Source of the DNA: an uncultured Oceanospirillaceae bacterium | GTDB lineage: Bacteria; Pseudomonadota; Gammaproteobacteria; Pseudomonadales; Balneatricaceae | DNA length: 11,576 bases | Assembly (NCBI GenBank): GCA_946221045.1 | Contig: CAMIIY010000029.1 | Location: forward strand, 1-11,576 | Direction of reading: 5' to 3' | Shown here: piece by piece, positions 1 to 7,559 of the stretch | Layout of the letters: each line of letters opens with the position of its first letter | Numbering within the stretch: position 1 is the first letter of the stretch | Notes under the pieces: model-generated | What the model saw: only the letters and a program-made list of their open reading frames with translations | The model's database searches: none | Told to the model about the DNA's origin: nothing | Made by a program: the position numbers and the translations under genes

Positions 1-1
1 A

Positions 2-1516
2 GCCAGTCTGAACAGCGGCCAAAGCCGTGAAGCTAGCAAAAAACTGCAGCGTGCAGAGCGGGCGCTGACAGAGATCGACTCGCTCCCCCCGCAACTTGAA
101 CAGCGCCTGAAACAGCTCAATGAAACACTGGCAGAGCAACAGGACTGGCAGGCGTTTGCTGTCACACCGAAAAAACTCGCCCTGTGCCAGTCCATGGAGT
201 TACTGATTGACTCTGAGTCAGACCCTGAAACCCGGGCCGCAAAAATTCGTGAGCTTCAGTTACAATGGAAACAACTCGATGCTGAAGACCCGGTACATGA
301 CCAGCAGATCTGGAAACGTTTCAAAAAAGCAGCTGATCGAGCCTACGCCCCCTGCAGCGCCCACTTTGCTGAACAACGCGAGATACGCAACAATAATCTC
401 GCCCTGCGTCAGCAAATCTGCGATGAATTGTCAGCCCGATTAAATGAACCAACGCCTGCAATACGCCAACTGCTGCATTCCGCCAAGCATCGCTGGCGTC
501 AGGCAAGCCCGGTTGACCGGGCCCCGGGCAAAGCTTTACAGCAACAGTTTAACCACCTCACCAAGGCACTTGAAGAGCAAGCCGGTGCCCAGGGTCAGGC
601 TATTCTGGCAGCCAAAACCGCGCTGGTGACCCAAAGCGCTGCTCTGCTGAAACTTGATGATCTGCAACAGGCAGCAGACAGCGCCAAACAGTTGCAACAG
701 GAATGGAAAGCGCTGGGAGCCGCACCACGCAAAGCTGAACAACCGCTTTGGCAGGCCTTTCGTGAAAACTGCAATCAGATCTTTGTTGCCCTGCAGAGCA
801 GGTCTGACAACACTCTTGATGAAGACGCGCTACTAAGCCAGTTACAGTCGCTGCAATCACGCCCGGTTCCAATCACTGAAATGGAGCAGTGCCTGCACCA
901 TGCACAAGTCGCGCTGGATCAGTCTGCATTGTCAGACCGGGTACGACAGGAAGCTTATACCGCCCAACAGTTTATTGAACAACAAAAACGTGCCCTGAAC
1001 AGCCTGTCCAGTGATGACTTTATGCACCTCAGACAGAATGCTTTACGCTGTGAACAGGCTGAAGATCACCTGCTGGAAGGCCATTACACAACCGCAAAGC
1101 AACAGCTTGAGACGGGCTGGCAGACGTTCAGTAACCTACCGGACTTTTATAAGAGCGGCATCAACAATCGCCGCAACGTTCTCTTGTCACTTATCGAACA
1201 ACCCGATTTACTGGATCAGGTTGTTACAGCACAAGATCCCCTCTTGCGCGAGCTCTGTATTCGTCTTGAGATTCTCTGTCAGTTGCCAACCCCACCTGAG
1301 GATCAACCACAGCGGATGGAATATCAGCTACAGCGTTTACAGCAGGCAATTGACCCCTCAGAACACTATTCACTGGCCAGCGTTCAGGAATTGGAATATG
1401 AGTGGCTCTGCCAGCCTTTCTGCAACCACTTCGAAACACTCTACCAGCGCTTTTACCAGCATATTGATGCGTTACTGGTCTCTGGCAACACCAATCAACT
1501 GGCCCATCTCGACTAA
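2..1516 (+). CDS. DUF349 domain-containing protein, C-terminal part (5' end outside window)
   Basis: The reading frame is open to the left edge, so the gene starts upstream and the ATG at 194 is internal. 504 residues are visible, almost entirely charged, Gln-rich and predicted helical. Three copies of the DUF349 signature (a Trp near the start, a Pro/basic spacer, then a hydrophobic/aromatic run) can be seen: WKQLDAEDPVHDQQIWKRF at about 266-322, a degenerate copy starting WRQASPVDRAPGKALQQQF near 490-550, and WKALGAAPRKAEQPLWQAF near 704-760. The last 200 residues are helical without a recognised domain. No signal peptide or membrane segment is visible, so it is probably cytoplasmic. The molecular function of DUF349 proteins is not established to my knowledge. 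It converges on phaB and ends two bases before a strong hairpin terminator. Family call is fairly sure; function is unknown. Confidence 0.85.
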   Translation, partial: ASLNSGQSREASKKLQRAERALTEIDSLPPQLEQRLKQLNETLAEQQDWQAFAVTPKKLALCQSMELLIDSESDPETRAAKIRELQLQWKQLDAEDPVHDQQIWKRFKKAADRAYAPCSAHFAEQREIRNNNLALRQQICDELSARLNEPTPAIRQLLHSAKHRWRQASPVDRAPGKALQQQFNHLTKALEEQAGAQGQAILAAKTALVTQSAALLKLDDLQQAADSAKQLQQEWKALGAAPRKAEQPLWQAFRENCNQIFVALQSRSDNTLDEDALLSQLQSLQSRPVPITEMEQCLHHAQVALDQSALSDRVRQEAYTAQQFIEQQKRALNSLSSDDFMHLRQNALRCEQAEDHLLEGHYTTAKQQLETGWQTFSNLPDFYKSGINNRRNVLLSLIEQPDLLDQVVTAQDPLLRELCIRLEILCQLPTPPEDQPQRMEYQLQRLQQAIDPSEHYSLASVQELEYEWLCQPFCNHFETLYQRFYQHIDALLVSGNTNQLAHLD

Positions 1517-1518
1517 CA

Positions 1519-1544
1519 AAAAAGCCCGCAAAAGCGGGCTTTTT
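1519..1544. terminator. Bidirectional rho-independent terminator between the DUF349 gene and phaB
   Basis: Perfect 11-bp inverted repeat AAAAAGCCCGC / GCGGGCTTTTT around an AAAA loop. It has a GC core and a T-run on either strand, so it can stop transcription of both converging genes. Confidence 0.9.
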
Positions 1545-1561
1545 CAAGACAGCTGGCTGCC

Positions 1562-2311
1562 TTAAGACATATGCAGACCACCGTTCACTGACAGATCTGC
1601 ACCGGTAATGTACCCGGACTGATCATCAACCAGAAACGCGCAGGTACGACCAATCTCTTCCGGTGTACCGAAACGGCCAACAGGAATACCTGAACAGATC
1701 GAATCCTGAATTTCCTGGGCAATTTTAGCGACCATTGCCGTTTTGATATAACCCGGAGAAACCGTATTCACGGTGACACCCTTGCGCGCAACTTCCTGCG
1801 CCAGCGCCTTGGTGAAGCCATGAATACCAGCTTTTGCTGCAGAGTAGTTACACTGACCAAACTGGCCTTTCTGAGCATTTACAGACGAGATGTTAATAAC
1901 ACGGCCCCAGCCTTTATCAACCATCGGGTTGATCACCAGGCGGGTCATATGGAACATGGAGTCCAGGTTCGCGGTCAGTACTTCATCCCACTGTTCCCAG
2001 CTCATTTTCTTGAACTGACCATCACGGGTAATACCCGCATTGTTCACCAGTACGTCAACCGTACCGCCCGTCAGTTCTTCTACTGTTTTAATACAGGCTG
2101 CGCAGGATTCAGCATCTGTCACATCACCATAAGCAACGCCGATATCATAGCCATCCTGTTTCTGTTCTGCCTGCCATGCCTGTGCTTTTTCGTGATTACC
2201 ACCACTGTTATAGCCAGCCACTACTTTAAATCCACTATCTGCCAAAGAACGGCAAATTGCAGTACCCAAACCGCCGGTACCACCGGTAACCAGTGCAACC
2301 TTCTGGCTCAT
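1562..2311 (-). CDS. phaB: Acetoacetyl-CoA reductase (PhaB/PhbB), SDR family
   Basis: Predicted NADPH-dependent reduction of acetoacetyl-CoA to (R)-3-hydroxybutyryl-CoA, the monomer-supplying step of polyhydroxybutyrate synthesis; cytoplasmic. With the chosen start it has 249 residues, close to the usual 246-247. Visible short-chain dehydrogenase motifs: TGGTGGLG near residues 9-16 (cofactor loop), NNAG at 90-93, and the catalytic set Asn115, Ser143, Tyr156, Lys160 (YSAAK). The PhaB-like segment SVNAQKGQFGQCNY precedes the catalytic Tyr, and the protein ends in the typical NGGLHM. The start at 2311 is preferred over the ATG two codons upstream because the AGGGG sits 6 bases before it but directly abuts the upstream ATG. 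No phaA or phaC lies in the window, so it is an isolated gene here. FabG is the alternative, but the C-terminus and active-site context favour PhaB. Confidence 0.9.
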   Translation of the reverse strand: MSQKVALVTGGTGGLGTAICRSLADSGFKVVAGYNSGGNHEKAQAWQAEQKQDGYDIGVAYGDVTDAESCAACIKTVEELTGGTVDVLVNNAGITRDGQFKKMSWEQWDEVLTANLDSMFHMTRLVINPMVDKGWGRVINISSVNAQKGQFGQCNYSAAKAGIHGFTKALAQEVARKGVTVNTVSPGYIKTAMVAKIAQEIQDSICSGIPVGRFGTPEEIGRTCAFLVDDQSGYITGADLSVNGGLHMS

Positions 2312-2386
2312 ATGCATCCCCTATTCATTATGTTTTTTGAGACTGCAGTACTCAGCAGCCTCAGCTTGCTCTAATCGTCACCCCTG

Positions 2387-2413
2387 ATCATAATCCGGGC
2401 AGCGCTTAAGCAA
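2387..2413 (-). promoter_or_regulatory. Possible sigma70 promoter for phaB
   Basis: On the minus strand TATGAT (2392-2387, 5 of 6 to the -10 consensus) follows TTGCTT (2413-2408) with a 15-bp spacer, which is short. It lies about 75 bases upstream of the phaB start. Weak call. Confidence 0.25.
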
Positions 2414-2429
2414 CATATGACTATGGTGG

Positions 2430-2454
2430 AAAGCCCGCATAGGGTCGGGTCTTT
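2430..2454 (-). terminator. Weak hairpin terminator after fbpC
   Basis: On the minus strand AAAG-A-CCCG pairs with CGGG-CTTT around an 8-base loop, with one bulged A. It lies 16 bases past the fbpC stop. There is no real T-run after it, so some readthrough into phaB is possible. Confidence 0.4.
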
Positions 2455-2470
2455 AACGGCAGGCGAAGCC

Positions 2471-3607
2471 CTATTCCGAGCGCGGTACCGCTTCAGTCAC
2501 TTCGGTTGGCTGCAGCTCGCAAACCTCTTGTGAAGGATCGCAATAGGGCAGCACCACAAGATGGTCCAGAGTGATCCGCAATCCAATCTGCTCACCAGAG
2601 TCATGATCATGATGACAGGAGGTGATACACGGCAGGATTTCGCCGGAATGCAGCCGGACATAATAAAGATAATGAGAGCCGCGGAACCATTTGCGGGTAA
2701 TGGTCGCGGTATATTCAGCATCATCCGCATGCTGAATATCATCCGGCCGAATCAAGACCTCAACCGGCGCACCCACAGGAAAACCATGTTCAGTTGCACC
2801 CTGCAGCACACCCAGTGCTGTGCTCACAGAGTAGGCATCCTCAACTTTACCGCGCAGAAACTCACCCATACCGACAAAATCAGCCACAAAACGGTTGTGC
2901 GGTTCATGGTAAATACTGAAAGGAGTGCCTGACTGCTGAATGCAGTGATTCTGCATCACGGCTATCTGGTCAGCCATGGCAAACGCTTCCATCTGATCAT
3001 GGGTCACCAGCAGGGCTGACATCTTTTCACGCAACAAAATCTGCCGCACCTCAGGTACCAGCGACTCTCGCAAGTTAGCATCCAGACCTGAAAACGGCTC
3101 ATCCATCAGCAGCAGCTGGGGTTTTGGTGCCAGTGCACGGGCCAGCGCAACCCGCTGTTGCTGCCCGCCTGACAGCGCATGGGGATAACGTGCACCGATG
3201 TCTGGCAAACCCACCAGCGTTAACAGCTCTGCAACACGAGCCGTTTTTTTGTGTTTAGGCCAGGTACGAATGCCAAAAGCGATATTCTGCGCAATGGTCA
3301 GGTGCGGAAACAGAGCCACATCCTGAAACACCATACCGATATTACGCTGTTCCACCGGCACCCGGGCTGCGTCAGTAGAGAGCACCCGGCCACGCATCCG
3401 GATCCGCCCTTTTTGCAGGGGTTCAAACCCGGCTATCGCACGCAGCAAAGTGGTTTTACCGCATCCACTGGGGCCCAGCAGGCAACCAATCTCTCCCGCT
3501 TTTAATGTCAGCGATGCCTGCTGCACAACGGCCATATCCCCATAGGTTATGGTGACATCTTCGACCTCAAGCTGCGGCTGTAATACGGGGTTCACTTTTG
3601 AGTTCAT
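2471..3607 (-). CDS. fbpC: Ferric iron ABC transporter, ATP-binding protein (FbpC)
   Basis: ATPase of a ferric-ion importer of the FbpABC/HitABC type, acting at the cytoplasmic face with FbpB. 378 residues from the ATG at 3607, which has AGGA six bases upstream; the TTG two codons earlier has no space for a ribosome site. Motifs in order: A-loop Tyr22, Walker A GPSGCGKT (45-52), Q-loop Gln95 in MVFQD, signature LSGGQQQR (145-152), Walker B LLLMDEP (165-171), D-loop SGLD (173-176), H-loop His203. After the ATPase domain comes a TOBE-type C-terminal region with LIRPDD near 285-290 and a CHHDHD cluster at 331-336. The last gene of the fbp operon, it begins 11 bases after the fbpB stop. Substrate is assigned from neighbours and the Fur box. 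Spermidine/putrescine or sulfate ATPases look similar, but the FbpA and fused FbpB next door make iron the best choice. Confidence 0.92.
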   Translation of the reverse strand: MNSKVNPVLQPQLEVEDVTITYGDMAVVQQASLTLKAGEIGCLLGPSGCGKTTLLRAIAGFEPLQKGRIRMRGRVLSTDAARVPVEQRNIGMVFQDVALFPHLTIAQNIAFGIRTWPKHKKTARVAELLTLVGLPDIGARYPHALSGGQQQRVALARALAPKPQLLLMDEPFSGLDANLRESLVPEVRQILLREKMSALLVTHDQMEAFAMADQIAVMQNHCIQQSGTPFSIYHEPHNRFVADFVGMGEFLRGKVEDAYSVSTALGVLQGATEHGFPVGAPVEVLIRPDDIQHADDAEYTATITRKWFRGSHYLYYVRLHSGEILPCITSCHHDHDSGEQIGLRITLDHLVVLPYCDPSQEVCELQPTEVTEAVPRSE

Positions 3608-3618
3608 TATCAATCCTG

Positions 3619-5277
3619 TCAGCTACCGGCTCGACCCCGGCTAATGGTGCGGCTTAACAAAATAACAGGGACCAGCCCCACCAGCACAATCAGTAATGAC
3701 GCTGGCGCAGCATCCACCAGTCGCTCATCCGAAGCCAGCTCAAAGGCTCTGACCGCCAGTGTATTAAAATTGAACGGTCGCAAAATCAGTGTCGCTGGCA
3801 ATTCCTTAAGCACATCCACAAACACAATCAGAACTGCGGTCAGCACGGAGCTGCGCAGCAGTGGAATATGGATTTTACGTAACACTTCCAGCGGCGAGCA
3901 GCCCAGGGTACGCGCGGCACCATCAAGGCTGGGTTTTATTTTATCCAACCCACTCTGCACCGCCCCAAGCGACACAGCAAGAAAACGAACGGTGTAAGCA
4001 AACAGTAACGCGATCAGGGTACCGGACAGCAGCAGCCCGGGATCCCCCCCCAACCAGGCCCGTGCTGCCTCAATTAAACGATGGTCGAGCCATGCAAACG
4101 GAATAATCACACCCACTGCGATAATGGTTCCGGGAAGCGCATAGCCCATGCCCGCGACCATCACCGCACTGTTGACAACCGGTTGTGAACTGAGACGCCG
4201 GGCATAAGCCAGAACCAGCGCAAAACTCACAGCAATCACCGCAGCCATGAGCGCAAGGTAAAACGAGTTCCAGGCCAGACTGATAAATTCAGCCACATCA
4301 AGTTCCGCCTGAGTGAAGGACCACCAGCCCAGTTGCAGCGCAGGAATAATGAAGCCGAGTAATACCGGGCCCAGACAAAACAGAGTTGCCAGTGCGGCTT
4401 GCCAGCCACGCAGGGTAATCCGTTTCGCTTTAGCTTTTGTTTCAGACGAGGAGTGATACCGTACCTTCCGTCGTGAATACTTTTCCATCACAACCAGCAA
4501 AGCGACAAATAACAACAGAAAACCCGCTAACTGGGAGGCTGCCGCAGCATCACCAAAACCATAGAAAGTACGAAATATGCCGGTCGTAAACGTAGACACT
4601 CCGAAATATTGCACGGTGCCATAGTCCGCCAATGTTTCCATCAACGCCAGTGACAGTCCTGCGATGATGGCAGGCCTTGCAAGTGGCAATGCCACCCGGA
4701 AAAACGCCTGGGCATTGCTCAGGCCAAGCGTCCGGCTAACCTCCAGCGTATTGGTTGACTGCTCCAGAAAGGCAGCCCGGCTCAACAGATAAACATAAGG
4801 ATAAAGTACCAATGTCAGCATCAGCATGGCACCGGTCAGACTCCGCACTTCAAAAAACCAGTAATCCCCATACCCCCAGCCCGTGAGTTGTCGAATCAGG
4901 CTTTGAACGGGGCCGGCAAAATCCAGCAAACCGGTATAGGTATAGGCAATGATATAGGCTGGCACTGCCAGCGGCAGCAGCAACGCCCAGCTTAATATTC
5001 GACGTCCCGGAAATTCACACACACTGGTCAGCCAGGCGGCAGGCACACCGATCAGTAACACACCGATACCTACACCCCACATCAGGAGCAATGAATTAGA
5101 GACATAATCAATGAGCACGGTTTCCAGCAGGTGCTGGAATACCTCACCGGATCCGGAGAAGATAAAACCCGCAATCACCAGAATGGGTAACGACAGCAAC
5201 AGCGCCGTGAAAAGAGCACTGAATCCAAGCCAGTCGATTCGATACCACCAGGGCAGTGGTTTGACTAACTCTGTCAT
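3619..5277 (-). CDS. fbpB: Ferric iron ABC transporter, fused permease (FbpB)
   Basis: Inner-membrane channel for Fe3+ delivered by FbpA. 552 residues with two binding-protein-dependent permease halves fused in one chain, the usual length for FbpB. Each half carries an EAA-type coupling loop that docks on FbpC: EVSRTLGLSNAQAFFRVALP at about 179-198, and DGAARTLGCSPLEVLRKIHI at about 452-471. About twelve hydrophobic segments are visible, with a basic cytoplasmic linker (YSRRKVRYHSSSETKAKAKR) at 267-286 between the halves. The start at 5277 is chosen for a TGAGGA ribosome site five bases upstream; the frame is open for 20 codons further, but no ribosome site is seen there and that stretch would cover the attenuator hairpin. 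It lies 103 bases after fbpA, across that hairpin, and 11 bases before fbpC. Confidence 0.93.
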   Translation of the reverse strand: MTELVKPLPWWYRIDWLGFSALFTALLLSLPILVIAGFIFSGSGEVFQHLLETVLIDYVSNSLLLMWGVGIGVLLIGVPAAWLTSVCEFPGRRILSWALLLPLAVPAYIIAYTYTGLLDFAGPVQSLIRQLTGWGYGDYWFFEVRSLTGAMLMLTLVLYPYVYLLSRAAFLEQSTNTLEVSRTLGLSNAQAFFRVALPLARPAIIAGLSLALMETLADYGTVQYFGVSTFTTGIFRTFYGFGDAAAASQLAGFLLLFVALLVVMEKYSRRKVRYHSSSETKAKAKRITLRGWQAALATLFCLGPVLLGFIIPALQLGWWSFTQAELDVAEFISLAWNSFYLALMAAVIAVSFALVLAYARRLSSQPVVNSAVMVAGMGYALPGTIIAVGVIIPFAWLDHRLIEAARAWLGGDPGLLLSGTLIALLFAYTVRFLAVSLGAVQSGLDKIKPSLDGAARTLGCSPLEVLRKIHIPLLRSSVLTAVLIVFVDVLKELPATLILRPFNFNTLAVRAFELASDERLVDAAPASLLIVLVGLVPVILLSRTISRGRAGS

Positions 5278-5323
5278 TTTAATCCTCAGGCACCCGACGA
5301 AATGTGCCAATCCAAATAAACGG

Positions 5324-5348
5324 AAAAACCCGCACACAGGGCGCGGGT
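5324..5348 (-). terminator. Intra-operon terminator/attenuator between fbpA and fbpB
   Basis: On the minus strand ACCCGC (5348-5343) pairs with GCGGGT (5333-5328) around a 9-base loop and is followed directly by TTTT. It sits 32 bases past the fbpA stop, inside the operon. The expected effect is more fbpA transcript than fbpBC transcript. Confidence 0.7.
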
Positions 5349-5380
5349 GTTTAACATTAACCGGTCAATCAACTGCGCGA

Positions 5381-6430
5381 CTACTTCCAGCCTGCACGGT
5401 CCATCAGTTCAACCGCTGCACGGTTATTCTCACCCAGACGGTTCAGGGCGATAGGATCCGCGCGGAAAGTACCTAGTGTACCCAACACATCCGAACGCTC
5501 AACCCCGGATACCACGGGATATTCATTGTTGGTTTCTGCGTACCAGGCCTGAGCTTCATCGGATACCAGAAACTCCATCAGCTTGATCGCTGCGCCTTTG
5601 TGAGGGGCATACCGGGTCAGGCCAGCACCACTGACGTTCACGTGCACACCACGCTGCCCTTCTGCCTGATTAGGCCAGAATACACCGACTTTTTCAGTGG
5701 CGGCTTTATGTTTAGCATCTGCAGAACCCAGCATACGGCCAAAATAATAGGTATTTGCCAGCGTCAGATCACAGGCACCCGCCGCCACCGCCAACAGCAA
5801 ATCGGTGTCACCACCGGCCGGTGGACGCGCAAAGTTGGCAACCAGTCCTCTGGCCCAGTTTTCAGTGGATTGCGCACCGCTGGCATCAATCATGGATGCC
5901 ACCAGAGACTGATTATAAATATTGCTTGAGGAGCGCATGCAGATCTTGCCTTTCCAACGCGGATCTGCCAGATCTTCATAGGTGCTCAAATCAGCCGGAT
6001 TAACGGTCTCTTTGCGGTAGAAAATGGTACGAGCCCGTTGGGACAAGCCATACCAGTAGTTCTCTGCGTCTTTCAGGTTTACGGGCACACGCTCAGACAA
6101 CACATCGCTTGTCACCGGCTGTAGCACGCCTGCCTGCTTGGCACGATGTAAACGGCCCGCATCCACAGTGACAAACAGATCTGCCGGCGTTGCATCACCC
6201 TCAACTTCCAGACGTTTCAATAGTGCATCCGCTTTGCCGGTAATCAGGTTAACCTCAATACCGGTTTCTTCAGTAAAGCGCTCCAGTATCGGTTTAATCA
6301 GGGCCTCTTTGCGCGCCGAGTAAACATTCACTTCTTCTGCGGAAACATTTGCACTGAGCACCACGCCCAGTCCGCTCAATGCCAACATACCCAAACGGGA
6401 CCAGTGTCTAACCCTAATACCCTGTTTCAT
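5381..6430 (-). CDS. fbpA: Ferric iron ABC transporter, periplasmic binding protein (FbpA)
   Basis: Periplasmic Fe3+-binding protein that feeds FbpB/FbpC. 349 residues from the ATG at 6430, which has GGGGAG seven bases upstream; the 20 codons before it in the open frame lack a ribosome site and would precede the signal peptide. Residues 1-31 form a Sec signal peptide: basic start, hydrophobic core MLALSGLGVVLSA, cleavage after NVSA. The mature protein opens with EEVNVYSARKE, typical of the family. The adjacent tyrosines Tyr228-Tyr229 in LANTYYFGRM match the paired iron-binding Tyr of the FbpA family, and VNVSGAGL near 264-271 is also characteristic. It is the first gene of the fbp operon, with a Fur box and -10 element upstream. 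The substrate is inferred from the family and the Fur site. Confidence 0.93.
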   Translation of the reverse strand: MKQGIRVRHWSRLGMLALSGLGVVLSANVSAEEVNVYSARKEALIKPILERFTEETGIEVNLITGKADALLKRLEVEGDATPADLFVTVDAGRLHRAKQAGVLQPVTSDVLSERVPVNLKDAENYWYGLSQRARTIFYRKETVNPADLSTYEDLADPRWKGKICMRSSSNIYNQSLVASMIDASGAQSTENWARGLVANFARPPAGGDTDLLLAVAAGACDLTLANTYYFGRMLGSADAKHKAATEKVGVFWPNQAEGQRGVHVNVSGAGLTRYAPHKGAAIKLMEFLVSDEAQAWYAETNNEYPVVSGVERSDVLGTLGTFRADPIALNRLGENNRAAVELMDRAGWK

Positions 6431-6506
6431 CAACAAACTCCCCAACAACTTCAGATCTGTACCGTATAAAAAAGCGTACCGATCCGGCAAAACAAGTAAG
6501 AATGGC

Positions 6507-6512
6507 AGTATA
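6507..6512 (-). promoter_or_regulatory. -10 element of the fbpA promoter
   Basis: TATACT on the minus strand, 5 of 6 to consensus, directly abutting the Fur box. The -35 position (TACCAA, 17-bp spacer) is poor. Predicted leader is roughly 70 bases. A second, weaker candidate (TTGCCG, 16 bp, TATACG) lies closer to the gene. Confidence 0.5.
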
Positions 6513-6531
6513 AATGATAATTGTTCTCATT
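6513..6531. promoter_or_regulatory. Fur box upstream of fbpA
   Basis: AATGATAATTGTTCTCATT. Its core at 6515-6529 matches the 7-1-7 Fur motif TGATAAT-n-ATTATCA (read on the minus strand) at 12 of 14 positions. It lies between the -35 and -10 positions, so Fe2+-Fur would block the fbpA promoter. It also covers the stop codon of the upstream gene (6527-6529). Confidence 0.85.
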
Positions 6532-7540
6532 GGTAGCGTGTTTTGTCGCTACTGAACAATTTATTGATCTGGCTCAGAACACCTGCCTTAAGGACACCAA
6601 AGCCTGCCACAAAGGGCATCCAGTAAAGTTCCGCTAAAGAGTGATCCGTGTTCGCAGCATGCTGCCTGCTGATCCCAAAGCTCAATGTCTGGCCACGCTG
6701 ACTGCAAATCAGGCTGTGTCCCAGGCGGTCCCAAACCGCCAGCACAACGCCAAAGTTACAATCAAAATGTCTGGTATCCGTTGAATGGTGCAATTGATGC
6801 TGCGCCGGTGAAATCAGCCATTTCTCCACCTGAGCACCATAGCTCAATGGAATATGGCTGTGACGAAGGTTTGAGCCGGCAATATTAAAACAGAAGAGAA
6901 TAAAACTGGTGCCAAAGACCGTCAGAAGATCCGCTCTTTCACCAAAGAAAAAGACAAAAAAAGCAATACACACCGCCTGCACCAGCGTACTGCGCAGGCT
7001 GAAGAGCACCAGCTCAACAGGGTGAATACGAAACACCGTAACCGGTGTCAGGGTTGTCGCACTATGATGCACTTTATGAAACGCCCAGAGCCATGGCACT
7101 TTGTGCAAGCAGCGATGTAGAAAATAACGACTGGCATCATCCAGCAGGAAATATATCAGTGTAAAACTGAGCATGATAAATCCAGCCGGCCAGTCCTGAC
7201 CAATAGCAGGCCGACCACCCACCAGATCATGCAAGCTATAAAACAGCCAGCCGGCTACTGCCATTTTGGATAACAGCCAGGGCGCCATCATCAGCATCAG
7301 CACCCGGTTGATCAAAAAGATCCGATAATCCGCCCGGGCTGACGCAGACCACCATATCTCGCCTGAAAAAAGCGCTTTTATAGCCGTACTGAACGTTTTT
7401 TTTTGCTGCCAGCACAACCAGATAACTGCCAGCACAAAAGCAGACAACAAATACCCCCAGAACACACGTTTCTGGGGGTTGGTGAAAGCGCTCACCAGCT
7501 CATCAGCAAACCGGTCGAGTAGCGCGAAATCAATATCCAT
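6527..7540 (-). CDS. Membrane fatty-acid hydroxylase / sterol desaturase family protein
   Basis: Integral membrane protein of the fatty acid hydroxylase superfamily, whose members use a di-iron centre and O2 to hydroxylate or desaturate lipids. 337 residues. The expected histidine clusters are present: HRCLH (His142, His146), HKVHH (His155, His158, His159), an HP at 173, RHSH (His227, His229) and HQLHH (His248, His251, His252), followed by RHFDCNFG near 257-264. About five hydrophobic segments are visible (near 28-44, 78-102, 118-134, 174-199, 204-222). The ATG at 7540 has no clear ribosome site; it lies 19 bases after the DUF4856 stop, so coupled translation from that gene is plausible. The substrate cannot be read from sequence; sterol, ornithine-lipid, alkylglycerol or carotenoid substrates are all known in the superfamily. 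Its 3' end carries the fbpA Fur box. Confidence 0.85.
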   Translation of the reverse strand: MDIDFALLDRFADELVSAFTNPQKRVFWGYLLSAFVLAVIWLCWQQKKTFSTAIKALFSGEIWWSASARADYRIFLINRVLMLMMAPWLLSKMAVAGWLFYSLHDLVGGRPAIGQDWPAGFIMLSFTLIYFLLDDASRYFLHRCLHKVPWLWAFHKVHHSATTLTPVTVFRIHPVELVLFSLRSTLVQAVCIAFFVFFFGERADLLTVFGTSFILFCFNIAGSNLRHSHIPLSYGAQVEKWLISPAQHQLHHSTDTRHFDCNFGVVLAVWDRLGHSLICSQRGQTLSFGISRQHAANTDHSLAELYWMPFVAGFGVLKAGVLSQINKLFSSDKTRYQ

Positions 7541-7559
7541 CCGGTATCAGATGACGGCT

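Noticed and set aside
1820..2374. 184-codon open frame on the plus strand opposite phaB
   Set aside because: Lies antisense to a clear SDR gene, lacks a ribosome site and has no recognisable domain.
5278..5337. N-terminal extension of fbpB to an upstream start
   Set aside because: It would encode part of the attenuator hairpin and precede a better start with TGAGGA; the extra residues do not look like FbpB.
6470..6500. Terminator between the hydroxylase-family gene and fbpA
   Set aside because: A TTTTTT run on the minus strand is preceded only by a 3-bp CCG/CGG stem, too weak to call.
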